NCBI RefSeq assembly: GCF_016859285.1
Contig: NC_053419.1
Location: 13,211,501-13,275,500, forward strand
Length of the DNA stretch: 64,000 bases
Direction: 5' to 3'
DNA from: Xiphias gladius
Taxonomy: Eukaryota > Chordata > Actinopteri > Istiophoriformes > Xiphiidae
This document shows, one piece after another, positions 22,831 through 36,065 of the stretch. The translations under genes were made by a program, and so were the position numbers. Under the pieces are notes generated by a model, which saw only the letters and a list, made by a program, of their open reading frames with translations, ran no database searches and had not been told where the DNA came from. How positions within the stretch are numbered: position 1 is the stretch's first letter; every line of letters starts with the position of its first letter.

Positions 22831-25689
22831 CATAGATAAAATATCGTGAAGTTATATACAGCTTTAGGACTACACACAGGGGCTGTCAAGAAAACAAGCA
22901 TATCTGTCGGTGCACTGATTTGTTAATTTAGTGAGATGCTACAAACATGAACATAAACACTTCGTGTTTTACAAAGCGTCATGCTATCATCCAACAAGTC
23001 CCAGCTCAGCTTAAACATGATATTTAAAAGCAAAGGCATGAAAGGAAGAAAAGTCCATTGCCCAAATTTTCCACCAGGAAAATGAGAAGTACAAAGAACC
23101 CAACAATTGGAATAAACTGGTGAACAAGCACAGGAAAACTCTGGAAAGCATTGCTAAAAAGAGAAGGGTAGGAGACATGAAGACAGATCGTGACCCTCAA
23201 CCACATGTTGTATACTCCAGTCAGCTGTTCTGCAGAAAAAATCCCACTGTCCATTTCTAAAGATGTCACAGTTTTCTAAAAATTATGTGGTTTGTTTTTA
23301 AGCTCAGAGCCAGACTTCTTGGCTTAGCAGAAGCTGGGGATTTCTTTGTAAACAGCTGCTTTCCCAGCTGAAACATGAACAACTGTAGGTTTAAGAATTG
23401 AACTGCTGTGAACTCCAAATTAAAGGCAAGACACCAAAGGAAATCATAAAATCCCTCCAAGAAATATCAGACAAGAGTATGTGCATGGCTGTTTATGCAA
23501 AAAGCCCAGATTCCAAGACAAATGTTGATCTCCTGACCATCAGACAGGTGGTGAAACATGTTTTTACCTGTCTCTGATACATGATGATACATGTGAAACA
23601 TGATACATGATGTGATCCATTAAAACGTTGCTGCATATTTCAAATCTGTGCATCTATAACATGCATCATAACGAGTCATGATGAGTCATAATGAAAGACA
23701 TTTGAGTAGCTGTGTGACCTGAGCTACCAGCTGTGAATAAATTCATCCATTAAAAAAAACTTGGTATTAACTGTAATATTTATGGCAAATGAGTATGGAG
23801 GATATTCAATTCACATGGCACACTTGCATGTACATTAAATTAGAAGTAAATGTGTGTTCTATGTGAGTGACATCAAATTTTGAATTCTGATGTATGTATT
23901 CAAATGATTATGCAATTTGTAAAGTGAACATTGCAAAAAAAAAATCTCAGTATTTGACATTTTCCTGAAAATGTTGAATTTTGTGGATGTGCAAACAATA
24001 TCAAAATACTAAATACTTTGCAGTATGCTGTGAACAATAATTTAACATATCATAAAAATGTTGTTTTCTGGCTTTTACATGGACCACCAAAACAACATAT
24101 TGTTTAAAGTATAACATGGTTATATTTTCTTACTTGGAAAAGTGAAACATTAAATCTATGTGACTTTATTATGAATGTAAGCATAATGTTTTGTAAAAAA
24201 CAAACAAACAAAAATATACAAAAAAAAGAAGAAAAAAAAAAAAGAATCAGTTTTCTGATGTATAATTTCCAGTTTGACTGGACATTCAGATACAAGTTCT
24301 TGTGTGTATTAAGGCCATGCTCTTACATTAATTTTTCTGATTTGTTAAGATTTATTTTTCAGAATGTTTTCTTTAAAAAAATATTTGTCAAATTCGACAA
24401 GTTTTACAAAGTGCTATATATTTTTTCCCGCTCTTTTTATCTTAAAGTTTATCAGAGCTCGACTGCAAGAGGAAAAAGATGAGACAGTGAGAATCATTCG
24501 GCAATAAAAGTGATATTTTATCTCATATATAGTAACTGTTTATCTATGAACTACTTATATGACATCACATAACCTCTCCATGTGAACATATCATGTAAGG
24601 TATGGGTTTTGTGCGGTTGTAAAATATAGTTACTGTGTCAAATCTTGTCTTAAGACATATAAGCAAATATTGTGTCCTATTCTGTATGTTACAGTGTTTT
24701 AATGAGCGGATTTATGTACACTATGTTGATGGATTGTCTTAATTGGTGTTATAAATTTGATTTGAACTGTCGTTGTCTTCTGTTCTGTGCCTTTGTCATT
24801 TGGAGTATTAAAACCTTTCACTCTCATGCCCGGTCTTAAAGTGACTTTAGAAAGACTTTTAGGAAGAGGAGAAATCCATTTGATAAAATCACTTTTGACA
24901 AAAATTAATCCGATGCTTAATGTATTTTTAAATTAAAATGACTCATCAGCAATCTCAATACCAATAATTATCTCTGAATTATGTTTGTCTCTCCTCTGTT
25001 CTTGATAAAAGTTTCTCTAACCTCCAGTTAATACTTGTTGTACCACCCAGCTGTGTGACATTATAGTTTTAATGTCTAGATTGAGATTATCGTTCGCTGT
25101 TTTATTTCTGTAACTCTTACTGCACATGTAGAGGTTACTGCATCAATTATACACTAATGTAAGTGGTGTCTAGATGCATGTAGTCTAATAAAAAAGAAAG
25201 GCATTAAAAAAGAGCCTGCTGGTTGTTTTTCTGTTTACATTTTAAAGGGGGATACGACAAATATTTAAACAGGAACTTTACCGTATACATTCACATCTAG
25301 CAATAGTCATATATAGTTACTAATATCAGTGAAATGAGAGAGTGAAATTCTGACTTCATTACTCATTCAACCCTTTCAGATCAGGAAGGGAGACTATCTG
25401 GATCTGGCGGTGTGGTGGGAAGGAATGTTAATGACTCATTAGTAACAGGGGACAGCACACAGCCTGTCGCAGGAAAGACCATTTCCTTGGACTTATATAG
25501 TGGCGCACTTCATGTAGTGACATGTACACGGGCACCTGAGCTATGGAATAAGAAATTTCGGGTGGCTTAAGAATAGGCCTATAGACTCCGGTTGTGATTC
25601 TTTGTGTCACACAGAAAAGGTAAGTGCACCTGAAAACGAGTTTTCAGTGGAAAAGAACAGGAACTTGCCTTCATTTTTGCAGCCTAACC

Positions 25690-26065
25690 TTATTTGAAGG
25701 CACCTTATGTAGTTTTCTTGAAAACAGACACATCGTATGTTTACATTCAGTGTTTCTCACCAAAATACATTGTGTGGATCTTTGAGATTTAACAAAAGTG
25801 CTGAATGCATTTCCTTCCTCATTTAACATTTGCAAAGCTGATTTTTAAAATATTTTTAAATTATGCAGTTTATATCCACATTTGGTTCCTATCAGTCTAC
25901 TTCTTGGCTCTTTGTTGGTACATTGCTACGTTTGTTGGCGTGTTACCGCTACTAACTGTCGATAAGCAGAATAGCCTGAAACAATGCAAACAAAACAGGG
26001 ACCAACACGCAAAACATATTGCTCCATAGTGCTGCTAGTGGTCAAAAACACAGGGTGTACCTTTA
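25690..26065. repeat. Short dispersed element, about 375 bp
   Basis: It opens with GGCACCTTATGTAG and closes with TCCATAGTGCTGCTAGTGG followed by TCAAAAACACAGGGTGTACC. This arrangement is common in short non-autonomous teleost elements. It contains no transposase. The family is not identified and recognition is from memory. Confidence 0.5.
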
Positions 26066-26863
26066 AGCAGGTAAGTTAAGTTCCATTAAAGTCAGAGTCA
26101 TCTTTTACACAGGAGATCTGAGACAGTAGTATAGGACACAGTATTGACAAAATTAAACTAAACAGACATAAACAAATCGAGCACTTTAATGAGGATTCTG
26201 CTGTAAACATTATATTGTGTATACAACGGATGTGGAAACAGTTCAAAGTATATACATCTCAGCATAACCTCAGTTAAGAGGAATAATCTGATGTCTTTAA
26301 AAGGCCAGTGACAAATATAAATACATTAGTCATAAATCCAATGGATCTGCATGAGGCTCGCTGACATAAATGTATTAACAAACTTTACTATTTAGGAAGT
26401 AAAATGGAGTTTTCCAGTGGCTGGGTTAGAAATAAAATGAAGTCGTGAGATTCCCCCAGTGACGCAGCGCAGGATTAAAATAAAACAAAAAATGATCTCC
26501 ATTTGATCAGCAATCCCACACTCCTTTCGGGACTACGCGACATCTAATGTAACCCCTGATAGGAATTTCAATGTAAAGGACTCTGCTGCTAATGGTGTAG
26601 CCATCAGCAACACACAGTCACACTGACATCGTCAAGATGTCAATTATGAGGATTACTGCCAGTATAAACTGCTAGTCTTAGATTTTGTTTAAAACTTTTT
26701 TTTTAATGTAAATACAAACTTTTACTCATTTTTCAATTGGCTGCTTAAACTTGACATCTTAAATAAAATGTAAGAAATTAATCAGTTCTAAATAAAAAAT
26801 ACATTACTTATACTTAAAAAACTTATAATTATACTTATACAAAAAGAGGACATGATAAAGTAC

Positions 26864-26869
26864 TTTATT
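26864..26869 (-). terminator. Candidate zmat5 polyadenylation signal
   Basis: TTTATT on the plus strand is AATAAA on the minus strand, about 180 bases beyond the zmat5 stop codon. It is the nearest good signal in the right orientation. Confidence 0.5.
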
Positions 26870-27050
26870 CCAGTTTTCAAAATAAGATGGCAACAAACAG
26901 CTTTTTGGTATCAACTGAAAACTTAATTTCAAACCTTCAAATATGCACCTGACACCATCTTTTCCTTAACAACTTTATCTGTATCATTCTCCCTTCTGTT
27001 AATGTCACATATCCATTTAACAGTAATTTGAACCCCAAAGTAATTATCTC

Positions 27051-28245
27051 TCAACCCCATTCAGTGTTCACTTTGACTTTCCATCCGCCTGGAGGAGGAG
27101 GTAGAAGTGATGGTGGAAGGTCAGGAATGGAAAGAAGCTGTTGAAGTATGTGACTTTCTGTTTGGCCCTCTTCACTGTCTTCCTTGTTTTTCAGACCTCT
27201 GTAAAACATAAATAATTGAACAGCTGAATTCGAAATCAACAGGAGCAACCATTAGCCATGCAAACCATGCATGACTAAGTGTTGAAACAAAAATGAACGT
27301 GCATACCCTGTGCTACTGATGGCATTTCGTTTCTTTTCCCTTCTAGAGAGCCATTCTTCTACACTTCGCCCAGGCATAATTCTGTCCCGAGAGTCCTCCC
27401 TCTGCTGTCTTTCATCTGAAAGACAAGAAAAATTTCACTCCTCTCAACATGGACTCATTTACACAATCATTTAGATCACATGTACCTGACAACTTGTACT
27501 ACTTGTATTTGTGTACTTCCAATTTCTTGCAAGAATGATTCAGATAAGTATAATATTTATAGTTGCAAATGCTATATTAAATGTGTGGCATATTAGATCA
27601 GTAATGTATTCATTTTAAAACTTCTCAATCACATGGTAGACAGCACCAGCCTTGAGTTACAGCTCACCTTCCACCTGTCTTTTTAAGTTAAACAGCTCCT
27701 CTTCGGACATGTGAGAAAACCTGCAGTTTGGGCCGAAATCACAAATTCCTAAAAAAGCCCAGGAAATAAAGATGATCACAAACAGGTATTTCAAATAATT
27801 TCCTAGTTAAGAATAAATGTTTAGTTCAACTGTTCTGTCACCTTTTTGGAGAAACTTCCTACAGGGTTTCTTTGTTTGCTCATCATACAGAATGGCTGCG
27901 GAGTCTGTAAAAAGAAAATTGATAGTGGGTGCATCGCTGTTTATATAATCTTCCACTGTAAAATCAACAGGTGGCCAGCCAAGATGGCATGATGAAATGT
28001 AAGCATACTTAATTCTATGTTTATGTATAGGATCACTGTCTAGTTTAATAAAAACTCATTTAGACAAGAGCATCATATGTCCTATCATCTTTGTGTGCAA
28101 ACAAAATGCAAGTCTCACCTCTAAAATGGTCAAACCAGGCCTTTTTAGCTCTGTGATGCTGGACTCCATTCAGATGTTTTTTCCTATTATGCATGTTGTC
28201 CTGAAAGGACCGGTCACAGTAGTCACAGTAATATCTCTTCCCCAT
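27051..28245 (-). CDS. zmat5: Zinc finger matrin-type 5 (U11/U12 snRNP 20 kDa)
   Basis: Coding exons, transcript order: 28245-28119, 27904-27842, 27748-27668, 27415-27307 and 27198-27051, giving 175 residues (human 170). All introns are GT-AG and in frame. The N-terminus [16 protein letters not shown] starts a U1C/matrin-type C2H2 finger (Cys7, Cys10, then two His near 23 and 29). A CCCH finger spans Cys57, Cys66, Cys72 and His76 with C-x8-C-x5-C-x3-H spacing. The C-terminus is proline-rich ([12 protein letters not shown]). The family's product is a component of the U11/U12 di-snRNP that recognises minor-class introns; I saw no U12-type splice sites in this window. A 3' splice site before 28300 implies at least one non-coding 5' exon. 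Confidence 0.95.
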
Positions 28246-28300
28246 GGTGCAGGTTATGTGTTCAAATCAGCACAGTGCAACCTTTAAAACCTCTGAAAGA

Positions 28301-29475
28301 CTGTAAACAGAAACAAAACGATTTTAGATAACTGCTTTGTCAACACATGGTGAGTGAATAGCCTTGCTAATGTAAACAGTTCTTGTGAGATACCATGATA
28401 CCCAGTGTTACACTAGGTAAATGCTGCCATAGACATAAGCTCTCTGATTGATTTTGAAATGTCAAAATTGCTCAGTACGATTTCCTAGATCCCAATGTGA
28501 CACCTTGTCATGTTTTATAAAAACAACACCACAAAAACCCAAAGATTTTTAATTTACAATCATATAAAACAGAGACCTGCATCGACAACGCATTGTCTGT
28601 CAATTGACTAAATAATCGACTGATTCTTTCCTAACTGAAGTGTGCATCACAATATAATAATAATAATTATAATGATTAATTATAAACATCAGTCCTAGGA
28701 CTAGGATTATTCCAAGGACTGATTTTTGACATGTAGGACATTTGCATTCATGTCAGTTAGTTTACTTTTGGAAAAAGGATCTCATTTGTTAATTCATTCT
28801 GCATTCCTGTGAATTAATGTAAAACCCACAAATGTAAAAAAACAGATCTGATCTAAAACACAATCTAGAACCAGCCCAACCCCTAATATCAAGAACAACC
28901 AAAAACATCAGCAGTATCATATATAACAGCTTGTACTGGTTTGACATTCTTTTGCTGCCATCTCCTGGTTTGGTAATGGAGGTGCGTCGATCAAAACAAC
29001 TTTTATGTTGAAGATTCCTTGGTATGACTTCCTGTTCAACCCTGAGGATACAATCCGCCACAAATCTGTATGTACAGCGCTGTTTAGGGATATACTGAAC
29101 ATGTAAACAAATGGCCTGAGGCTCAAACAAACACTTCCCAACGTAGAAACCGTTAGCATCCCCAAGTATCTGCCCGCAGCGTTTGTAAATGGGGATAGTT
29201 AGCTCACATGCGTACAGCCACTCAAATGAACGTTAAACAGCAAAGGGCACAAACCATTGGTGGAGCGCTGGGCTGCTCCTCGGTGATTCTGTTATTGCTT
29301 TAAAAAGACCACGAAAAAAGTACATGCAACTGCGCCGGAAAAGACAAAACAAATCCAACACGTCGCTAACATACGGTGTCCTTGCAGGGTCATTACCGCT
29401 TTCGCCCGAATAACCCCCCTCCTGAGGCGGACGTGTGTTGCCCCAGCATCCGGTCCTGCGCACTCTTCCACCAAC
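28301..29475. promoter_or_regulatory. Divergent zmat5 / uqcr10 interval with shared promoter
   Basis: zmat5 (minus) and uqcr10 (plus) are head to head. The right end (about 29340-29475) is CpG-rich with no TATA box near uqcr10, as expected for a bidirectional housekeeping promoter. The zmat5 5' UTR acceptor at 28301-28302 (CTGTTTACAG on the minus strand) requires an upstream non-coding exon, likely in the CpG-rich part. One possible donor is near 29373. The middle is AT-rich with no coding signal. Confidence 0.5.
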
Positions 29476-29869
29476 ATGGCGCTGGCGAAGTCCGTCTACA
29501 ACCTGCTCTTCAGGAGAACGTCTACTTTCGCTATAACCATCATGGTTGGCGCAGTCTTCTTCGAACGACTGTTTGACCAAGGCGGCGAAGCGATTTTTGA
29601 GCAAATGAATCAAGGGGTAAGTGTGTCCGCTGGTGTTTTTAATGCTTGTTTTTATCCTGACCTTGTAAGCAGAGGGCGAAGTGACGTTCATGTAGCTAAG
29701 CTAGCTTGCCCGTCGAGCCGAGCAGTTGCGTCCTCTTAGCGCCCGTAAACTCAACTCCATATGTCGCTACAGTGTGTTTATATGAAACTAACCTTATCAA
29801 ATCTGCATTTTATTGTAGAAACTATGGAAACACATCAAACACAATTACGAGAACAAAGACGAGGAATAG
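29476..29869 (+). CDS. uqcr10: Cytochrome b-c1 complex subunit 9 (complex III subunit X)
   Basis: Two coding exons, 29476-29616 and 29819-29869, give 63 residues, the usual length. The 202-bp intron is GT-AG, phase 0. The protein opens MALAKSVYNLLFRRTSTF, has one membrane segment (FAITIMVGAVFFERLFDQG) and ends KLWKHIKHNYENKDEE, matching the family. It is a small single-span subunit of mitochondrial complex III in the inner membrane, near cytochrome c1. The start codon has a good context (CCAACATGG) and no longer in-frame start is needed. Confidence 0.97.
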
Positions 29870-30146
29870 GACGCGGCCCCGGGGTCATTTAAGGCTGAAG
29901 TGCAACTGTTGTCACACTTCCATCATCCATTCTTCCTGGACTCCACACCTGAATCAAGCAGCAGTCAACATGGACAATGTGCTTCAAGTTATTCCCAGGC
30001 TGGCAGCGGCTAACGGAGAACCTGTGGGAGCTGGTTGACTGTCCAGACCGCCATGAAGACGGAGCAGTGTTTCCTGCCATGTCGCCCCCCCCTCTCTGTT
30101 GTTAATTGTAATGCCTTCGTTCTCCTCCCATATTGTAAATGGTTAA

Positions 30147-30152
30147 ATTAAA
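30147..30152 (+). terminator. Candidate uqcr10 polyadenylation signal (ATTAAA)
   Basis: ATTAAA lies about 280 bases after the uqcr10 stop, followed by a GT-rich stretch (AAGTGTTAATGTC). The length suits a short mRNA. Confidence 0.5.
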
Positions 30153-30159
30153 CAAGTGT

Positions 30160-32182
30160 TAATGTCTTACAGCCTTTGCAATGTTTTGATTTATCATATC
30201 AAATATAGATTGCATGCCTCATTGCAGTTATTGTCATGAAAAACACATTTGCTGCCCACTCATTTCCAGAGTATGACTATGGAAGTAATGCTTTCCAAAG
30301 AACAGCATATAGGAACTCTGTCTCAGCTTAGAGTTTCTTTTTGTCCAGTGCACCTACAAAAATAGTCATGCATTGTGCAAATTTTCATATGCAAACTTGT
30401 GGGTGTGGCTTATTTTTGTTACAATTATTCTTCATTTTACAGTTGAAAATGGAAAGACCGAAAAAGCGGTAGAAAAGGAAGTTTTACAAGCAGCAAAGGC
30501 TCCAGGGCATTTTTGAGACCAAAATGGCACAACAATGTAAGGAACACTGCCAATTGCTCATTGTCACCATATTTATGAGAAAGCCCTCAAATGACAAAAA
30601 TAAAACTAATACAGTAATAGTAATTACAACTTGTGTTTACATAGCATATTACAAAACAAGTTTACAAGGGGCACCACATTTACAAAATATGAACAATCCC
30701 CAGGCTGGCAGATTGCAGAGTTAAATCAGTAACTACTTTTGTTACAGTATAATCATTGATTAAAGTAAATGATGATTGTCATGATTCTCTCAAAGAACAT
30801 AAGGTCTCTGCAGTTAGCTACCACGTGTCTGCTGTATCAGCTTCAAGCACCTATATAATAAATTATTTTTTACCCAGAGGGTGGATTTGTATATTTCCAT
30901 GCTGCAGGGAAAGAATTATGTCCTTTCTAGATGGATTCTAAAGATGTGCTGCAAATATTGTGATTAAAAGGGAACTAACCAGTTAAACCTAACTTGACAT
31001 AAAAAAAAATTTCAAAAAAATCCAGATTAACCTATTTACTTGTGCAACTATGGTCCTGTGTTGATGTATCTGCTGGCAGTTACCATATTAGACAACTAAA
31101 GTCCACATTACTCATTTAAAGCCCAGTCACCAAATAGCAGCATCTATAAATAGATAGGTGATGTTACTACAGTGACAAAGAAGAATGAGTGGTCATCTCG
31201 TGGTGACAATCTGAGAGAGAAGGTTTGGTAAGAGATGGATGTTGCGCCAAACTAAAAAATCATGTCACCAATGATGGATTATGCCTGAATTGAAGTTAAA
31301 ATGTACACAAAATACATGTTTTCTTTGTTTTTCCATGACATGCGATACCATCATTACTGTTAATGATGAAGACTACATCTTATGTAAACCTTTAGAACAG
31401 GGTCCACAACCGTTCAAATGCATTGTCAAACAACTGCTCTTAAGCGTCAGGCCTTTAGATGGCACACTAACACTTCCTGTCCTCACAAATAATAAGAACT
31501 GTACCTTCAGCAACAATGCAGCTATAACTAATGGCACAGTGGTAGCTGTCACATCTTATTTTGAATCTTGAAGGCTCAAAAAAAAAAATTGGCACCTGAG
31601 CCTACAACAAGTATGATATATCCCTTGAATTTTTTTTTTTTCAGAAACACTTGTACTTGCAGTGAACAATCAAGCAAATAAGCTTTGCACGACAATTCTG
31701 AAACACTGAATATGTAAATCTTACCAAAGAAGTGAGTCTCAAGTTTAGAGTTTTACTGATCTAGGTACAACACAGAGGAACATTACGGTTCACACTTCAA
31801 GCTAGAACCCATTTTAAAAAAGCGTAAACACACAGTTTTAGCATTGTTTTGACATAATGTACAATTTCGAAAGACACGACAAAGAATGAGAAGAAATTAA
31901 CGGCCAGTAGATGATGAGTGGAGGTATCTGAATAACTGTGACCCATCTGTTGGCCCATTTGAGAGTGGTAAGAATTTTCTGAATGTGACACATTCCCTCC
32001 ATCCAAAGAGAATTTCAGCTGCTAGGTGACAAATATGAATTAACATTATGGATGCATCATTCAAAAGAAAACTTCAAAAATGTACTAAAATAAGAGGGAA
32101 ACAGTTGTTACAAGTAGGTATCATACATACATGGCGCAGGATTGCTATTTCTGTATTTTAGTGTTAAATGTTTCAATCCAAG
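30160..32182. other. uqcr10-gal3st1 interval, including gal3st1 3' UTR
   Basis: AT-rich sequence with poly-A and poly-T runs. The only notable open frame (31281-31571, plus, 96 codons) has no recognisable similarity and no convincing splice or start context, so it is not called a gene. The part nearest 32182 is presumably gal3st1 3' UTR, but no polyadenylation signal could be chosen. Confidence 0.55.
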
Positions 32183-33541
32183 TCAAACTGTAAAAACAGC
32201 ATCTTTTAACCAACCCCAGAGTCGAGTAAGCCGTAGGCTTACACCCAAGTCGGATAAGTACTGGATTTCTGGTGTGAGCATTTTTTCGCAAATTGTCCTG
32301 AATTCGGGATCAATATCTTTCTTCATGTTGTACCCCAGGATGGAAGACTCTCCAACTGGCTGCCACGGCAGGAAACGGCTGTTCTGAATCTTTTGAGCTT
32401 CAACTGCATCTCCTCCCTCGATACAGATGGCTTTCATCTCAGCATTTCTTCTCCTTAGCTCATTTACCTCCTGTTGCATTCTCTCTCTCCCGTACGCCTC
32501 TACTCTGGCCCAGAAAGTGGCATTAAAGTGCTGATAGAGTCTCCAGTCAGCCCCGTTCCAATCTAAAGCTTTGGCTCTGAACTCAGGGGTCAGTCGGGAT
32601 ACCGATGAGCTCTTGCGAGCATTTAGCTTAAAATATATAATGTCCTCCATGGTCCAACAGAGTATGTCCTTAAGCAGGACGAGAGACTCCTCAAAATATT
32701 CGGCTATGAGGACCAAAGCAAAATGCTTCGATAAGTTATGAATGTTCTTCATCACATGTGGATCATCAGCTTCGACGTTGTTATCAAACCCAAAGTCAAA
32801 AAAGAGCAGATTTTTAAGGTAGAATGAGTTGTAAGCCTCTGGGCTGTAGAAGGTTTTAGGATTGTTTAGAAACTCTGCCAGTTTGTTTTTCCCATGGATC
32901 CTCCATGTCAGAGGAACTGCTCTGTGATAATAGTGGAAGGACGACTCGAAGAGATCCACAGGGTCACGTAAGATGGTCACGTACACGGCATCTGGAGGCA
33001 GGAGCTTGGCTACTTCTTGGTGGTCGAAGCGCATGTGGTTGCAAACAATATTGAAACAGTCTCCAGGCCTGTAGTCCCTCACCTGGGAGCACTGGAAAGG
33101 CGATGGGTAGAAGAAGTCATTGCGCTCATCAGGTAAGGCGAATTTCAGCTTGTGCTTTTCCCCAAATCTGAAGAGGATGTTGATTATAGTGCTGCTAGCA
33201 GTTTTATGGGTCTTCATGAACATGATATTAACTGCAGGGGAGCACTCTTTTGACTTGGTGCTTTGAGAAGGGGTGCTCACATTTTTCAATAATTTTGCCA
33301 TGCTGAGAGAACAAGTATCCTCCTGCGTGCCCCTATAGATAAAGTGTATGGATAAGTAAACAGGCTTATCTCACTAAAAATATATTTATTCACTAAATAT
33401 ATTTCTTTTAAATATGTACCTGATCGTCACTTGAGTTGGGCTCGTCAGGCAGTAGAGCACCAGCATGACGTTGGTCAATAAAACCCACAGAATCAGCCCT
33501 CGTATTACAGGTGTGCACTTCTTTCCTGTGATGCTTGACAT
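32183..33541 (-). CDS. gal3st1: Galactosylceramide sulfotransferase
   Basis: Two coding exons, 33541-33420 and 33302-32183, give 413 residues (human 423). The split codon (AG|C, Ser41) keeps frame. It is a type II Golgi membrane protein: a short cytosolic N-terminus, a hydrophobic anchor near residues 14-36 (VIRGLILWVLLTNVMLVLYC), then the lumenal catalytic domain. The PAPS-binding loop KTHKTASST starts near residue 71, and the second PAPS region ILRDPVDLFESSFHYY is at about 150-166. The C-terminal LTPEIQYLSDLG block is typical of the GAL3ST family. It transfers sulfate from PAPS to the 3-OH of galactose in galactosylceramide, making sulfatide of myelin and kidney. Overall similarity, including FNIVCNHMRFDH and ILCWTMEDIIYFKLNAR, favours GAL3ST1 over GAL3ST2-4. 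Confidence 0.94.
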
Positions 33542-33563
33542 AGTTGAAAACCGAACCTGAAAC
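33542..33563 (-). other. gal3st1 5' UTR part of first coding exon
   Basis: On the minus strand the sequence before the start codon shows TTTCACTTTCAG, a good 3' splice site ending at 33564, so 33563-33542 is the untranslated start of this exon. A second AG at 33557 is an alternative. A non-coding first exon must lie upstream. Confidence 0.5.
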
Positions 33564-36060
33564 CTGAAAGTGAAACCAGAGCATACATGTATAGAAGAAA
33601 ACATTACAGGGAAAAGACCAATAAGGCTGTGAAGTTTGGATACACATCTTGCTGGATTTTGCTGTGTAACTGTTGTGTTCTCATAGAGCCAATGGGCAGC
33701 TACGTGAACATCGTAAACAGCTGTGATGTCCTACGGCAATTCTTACACACAGGGCAACTAAATTACGACTTACCTCGCCTCATCCCTCTACACAGTAGGG
33801 TAATTATTGTGTATTTACAAAATGGCCTGGCTTCACTTATTTAAATTAAATGTGACCTATAGTATTTATCACTGCTAAAAAGAAGAGGTTAAAACGCAAT
33901 CTATATAATAAACTGTAGAATAAGAGAGGAAGAGATAGAGTACAGATTATACAGATGCACAAGAAAACGGCTGAATCGTTCTTTCCGTCAAATACAACAC
34001 GGGTCCCCCATGTTTACACTTTAAACATGTTTACGGTCCATAGATAGCTCACAGCACACAGCAGAAGTGGAACATTAAAGACAGGGTTTAGGTATAAGCG
34101 TCTTATTAAAGAAACAATGTTCTCTTTAGAAGAAAACTAAATGAAAATGGGTAAATATCAAAGCCTGTTGGCACTGGACAGATGCTTACTTAAACTTCAT
34201 AAAAGAAGCATTCCAGAAAAATTCAACTAGGTCGTGTGATGTGAAAAGGTGTGTCCCTGTGCATAACCGACTACTGACTTCTTATTTTTGACACTGGTAC
34301 TTTGACACGCTGTAGTCCATTTGGTACATTTGATGAGAATACCTATAACGTGCATGTCTCATAGAGTAGCTGTAGTAGTACATAATGAAAGAAATTCAAT
34401 TTGATTAAAGCCTGCACATTTGCAAGATGTCTCAGCTTGAAATAACAATTCTGTAGAACAATTATCCCGATCACTAAAACAGCCAGAGTATAAATGTCAT
34501 GGTAAATCAAGAAGGAGTAAATCAAAGAACAGTACACCTGTGGAAGTATGTGTGGCAGAAATACAAGAAAAAAAGCTTTCTTTACCTGCAGATGACAGCA
34601 TTAGCTGTGTTGGGGGGAAAGATTTTCTACAAGGTCAACCCTCTGTTATTCAGCGTGCTCTGCACACTCTCTGAAGTCATATCTCATTGGCTGCGAGGAC
34701 TGATAGGAGTCAGATGTGAATTCTCCTCCCACAGAGTCTCAACTGGTTTGTAGAATAGGTTACTGTTGGATGGCAACTCTACATGACTGCTCAAACAGAT
34801 TTGTGGTATGACAAATGAGCTTTAAAATATCTAGTAGCTCTGTAAATCAAAGTATACTTAAGTAGGTAATAATTAGACTGCTTTGTATATTCAGAATTGG
34901 TACTTAAGATGCGATACATTGAAGAGCGTATAATAAAATATTTAGTAAGATAAATTTGACTATTATTCAATTATAAAAATATACAAATATATACACACAT
35001 CTTCACTTTGTTTGTGTATAAAGCTGAACGGGACTTATCTCCAATCCAAAATCAGGAGACAGTGAACCCCTCCTCTATTGGTCCAAAAAGTAAAGGTGTG
35101 GTGGTGGATGGGCATCGACTCCCGTCACTTGCCCCCTATTTAACCAAGTACCGGTATTTCCCCTAAAATAAGGCTATTTTCGCTGTATAATACCAGTTTT
35201 TATTTAGTATGACAACGATAGTTCCAAAAACCTTAACTGAGTTGTTTTATTTGCCTACATTGAACCACCGTAACCACCCAGCAGCAGCTCAGAGAACGCA
35301 GATATGGAGGATGCACAGATAAGCAGCTTTTTTTTATTTGTCCAGTCACACTATAGTCATCAACAGTGTGGAGTTACAGTTTATTAAAGTTTGTCTGACA
35401 ATACAAACAATTAAAGACTGGGATCAGATGGATAAATAGATAGTTAGATGGACAGACTTCATTAACAGGGTCCTATGCTTCTGTGCTTCTCATCAGAAAT
35501 GTAGTAAACATCCCAGTGAGCACACCCAGCAGGGTCTGCCTGTCCTCCACCCAGCTGTGTGCTAAGTGGTGTGGCTGGCTGGATGGTTTTCTGTAGTCTC
35601 CAGGTACCGGCTGAGGCAGGTGCTGCCGCTGTTTACTTTGGCTGCATTATCTCTGATTCAGCAGGTCACATCAATTTGGCATAGAGAGCTAACTAGCTCA
35701 GTGTGACGAAGGCCATAGTTATTCGGTGTTATTGATTCCATTGACATCAGAATGCGTCAAATGGGACAATCAGAAAGTCACTACGAGATGAGAGCAGGTT
35801 TGCATCTATCCGGTCTAGGGTTGCCGTAGTCAGGGCTGCCTCACACTGGCAGAAGCTGGAGCTTGGTTAACTTTAAGGCAGCAACTGACTGTCCTAACAT
35901 ACTATGTCAGTCATAATGTGTAACCTTTGAGTTTCTAACTCCATGTATTATCCCCAAACAACTGAGAAAGGTAACAGATGTTTGCATGTCAGTGTGGTTT
36001 AGGACCACTTCCAATATTCACAGTCTCAACAAGAGTAAACACGACTCAGTTTCTTTTTAC
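33564..36060. other. gal3st1-prodh interval
   Basis: No coding exon is supportable. The interval holds the possible gal3st1 first exon. Around 35420-35455 there is a GATGGATAAATAGATAG stretch like the edge of a teleost repeat, with moderately GC-rich unique sequence to about 35850. Confidence 0.5.
34586..34700 (-). promoter_or_regulatory. Candidate gal3st1 non-coding first exon and CCAAT box
   Basis: On the minus strand CATCTGCAG|GTAAAG at 34586 is a strong donor, and about 100 bases upstream there is an inverted CCAAT box (ATTGGC near 34686). Together they would fit a first exon spliced to the acceptor at 33563. This is inference from two short motifs only. Confidence 0.25.
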
Positions 36061-36065
36061 ACCGA

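Larger units (their letters stand above)
21482..25210 (+). other. cabp7 3' UTR and downstream sequence
   Basis: Non-coding sequence follows the cabp7 stop. Candidate AATAAA signals occur near 21888, 24503 and 25187, and I cannot tell which is used. A percomorph dispersed repeat sits at 22205-22830. The rest is AT-rich without supportable exons on either strand. Confidence 0.6.

Noticed and set aside
29233-29691. 152-codon minus-strand frame over uqcr10 exon 1
   Set aside because: It is a shadow of the CpG-rich uqcr10 promoter and exon, with no family resemblance.
31281-31571. 96-codon plus-strand frame between uqcr10 and gal3st1
   Set aside because: No domain, signal or similarity is recognisable and codon content is ordinary for AT-rich DNA. 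Transcription data could revive it.
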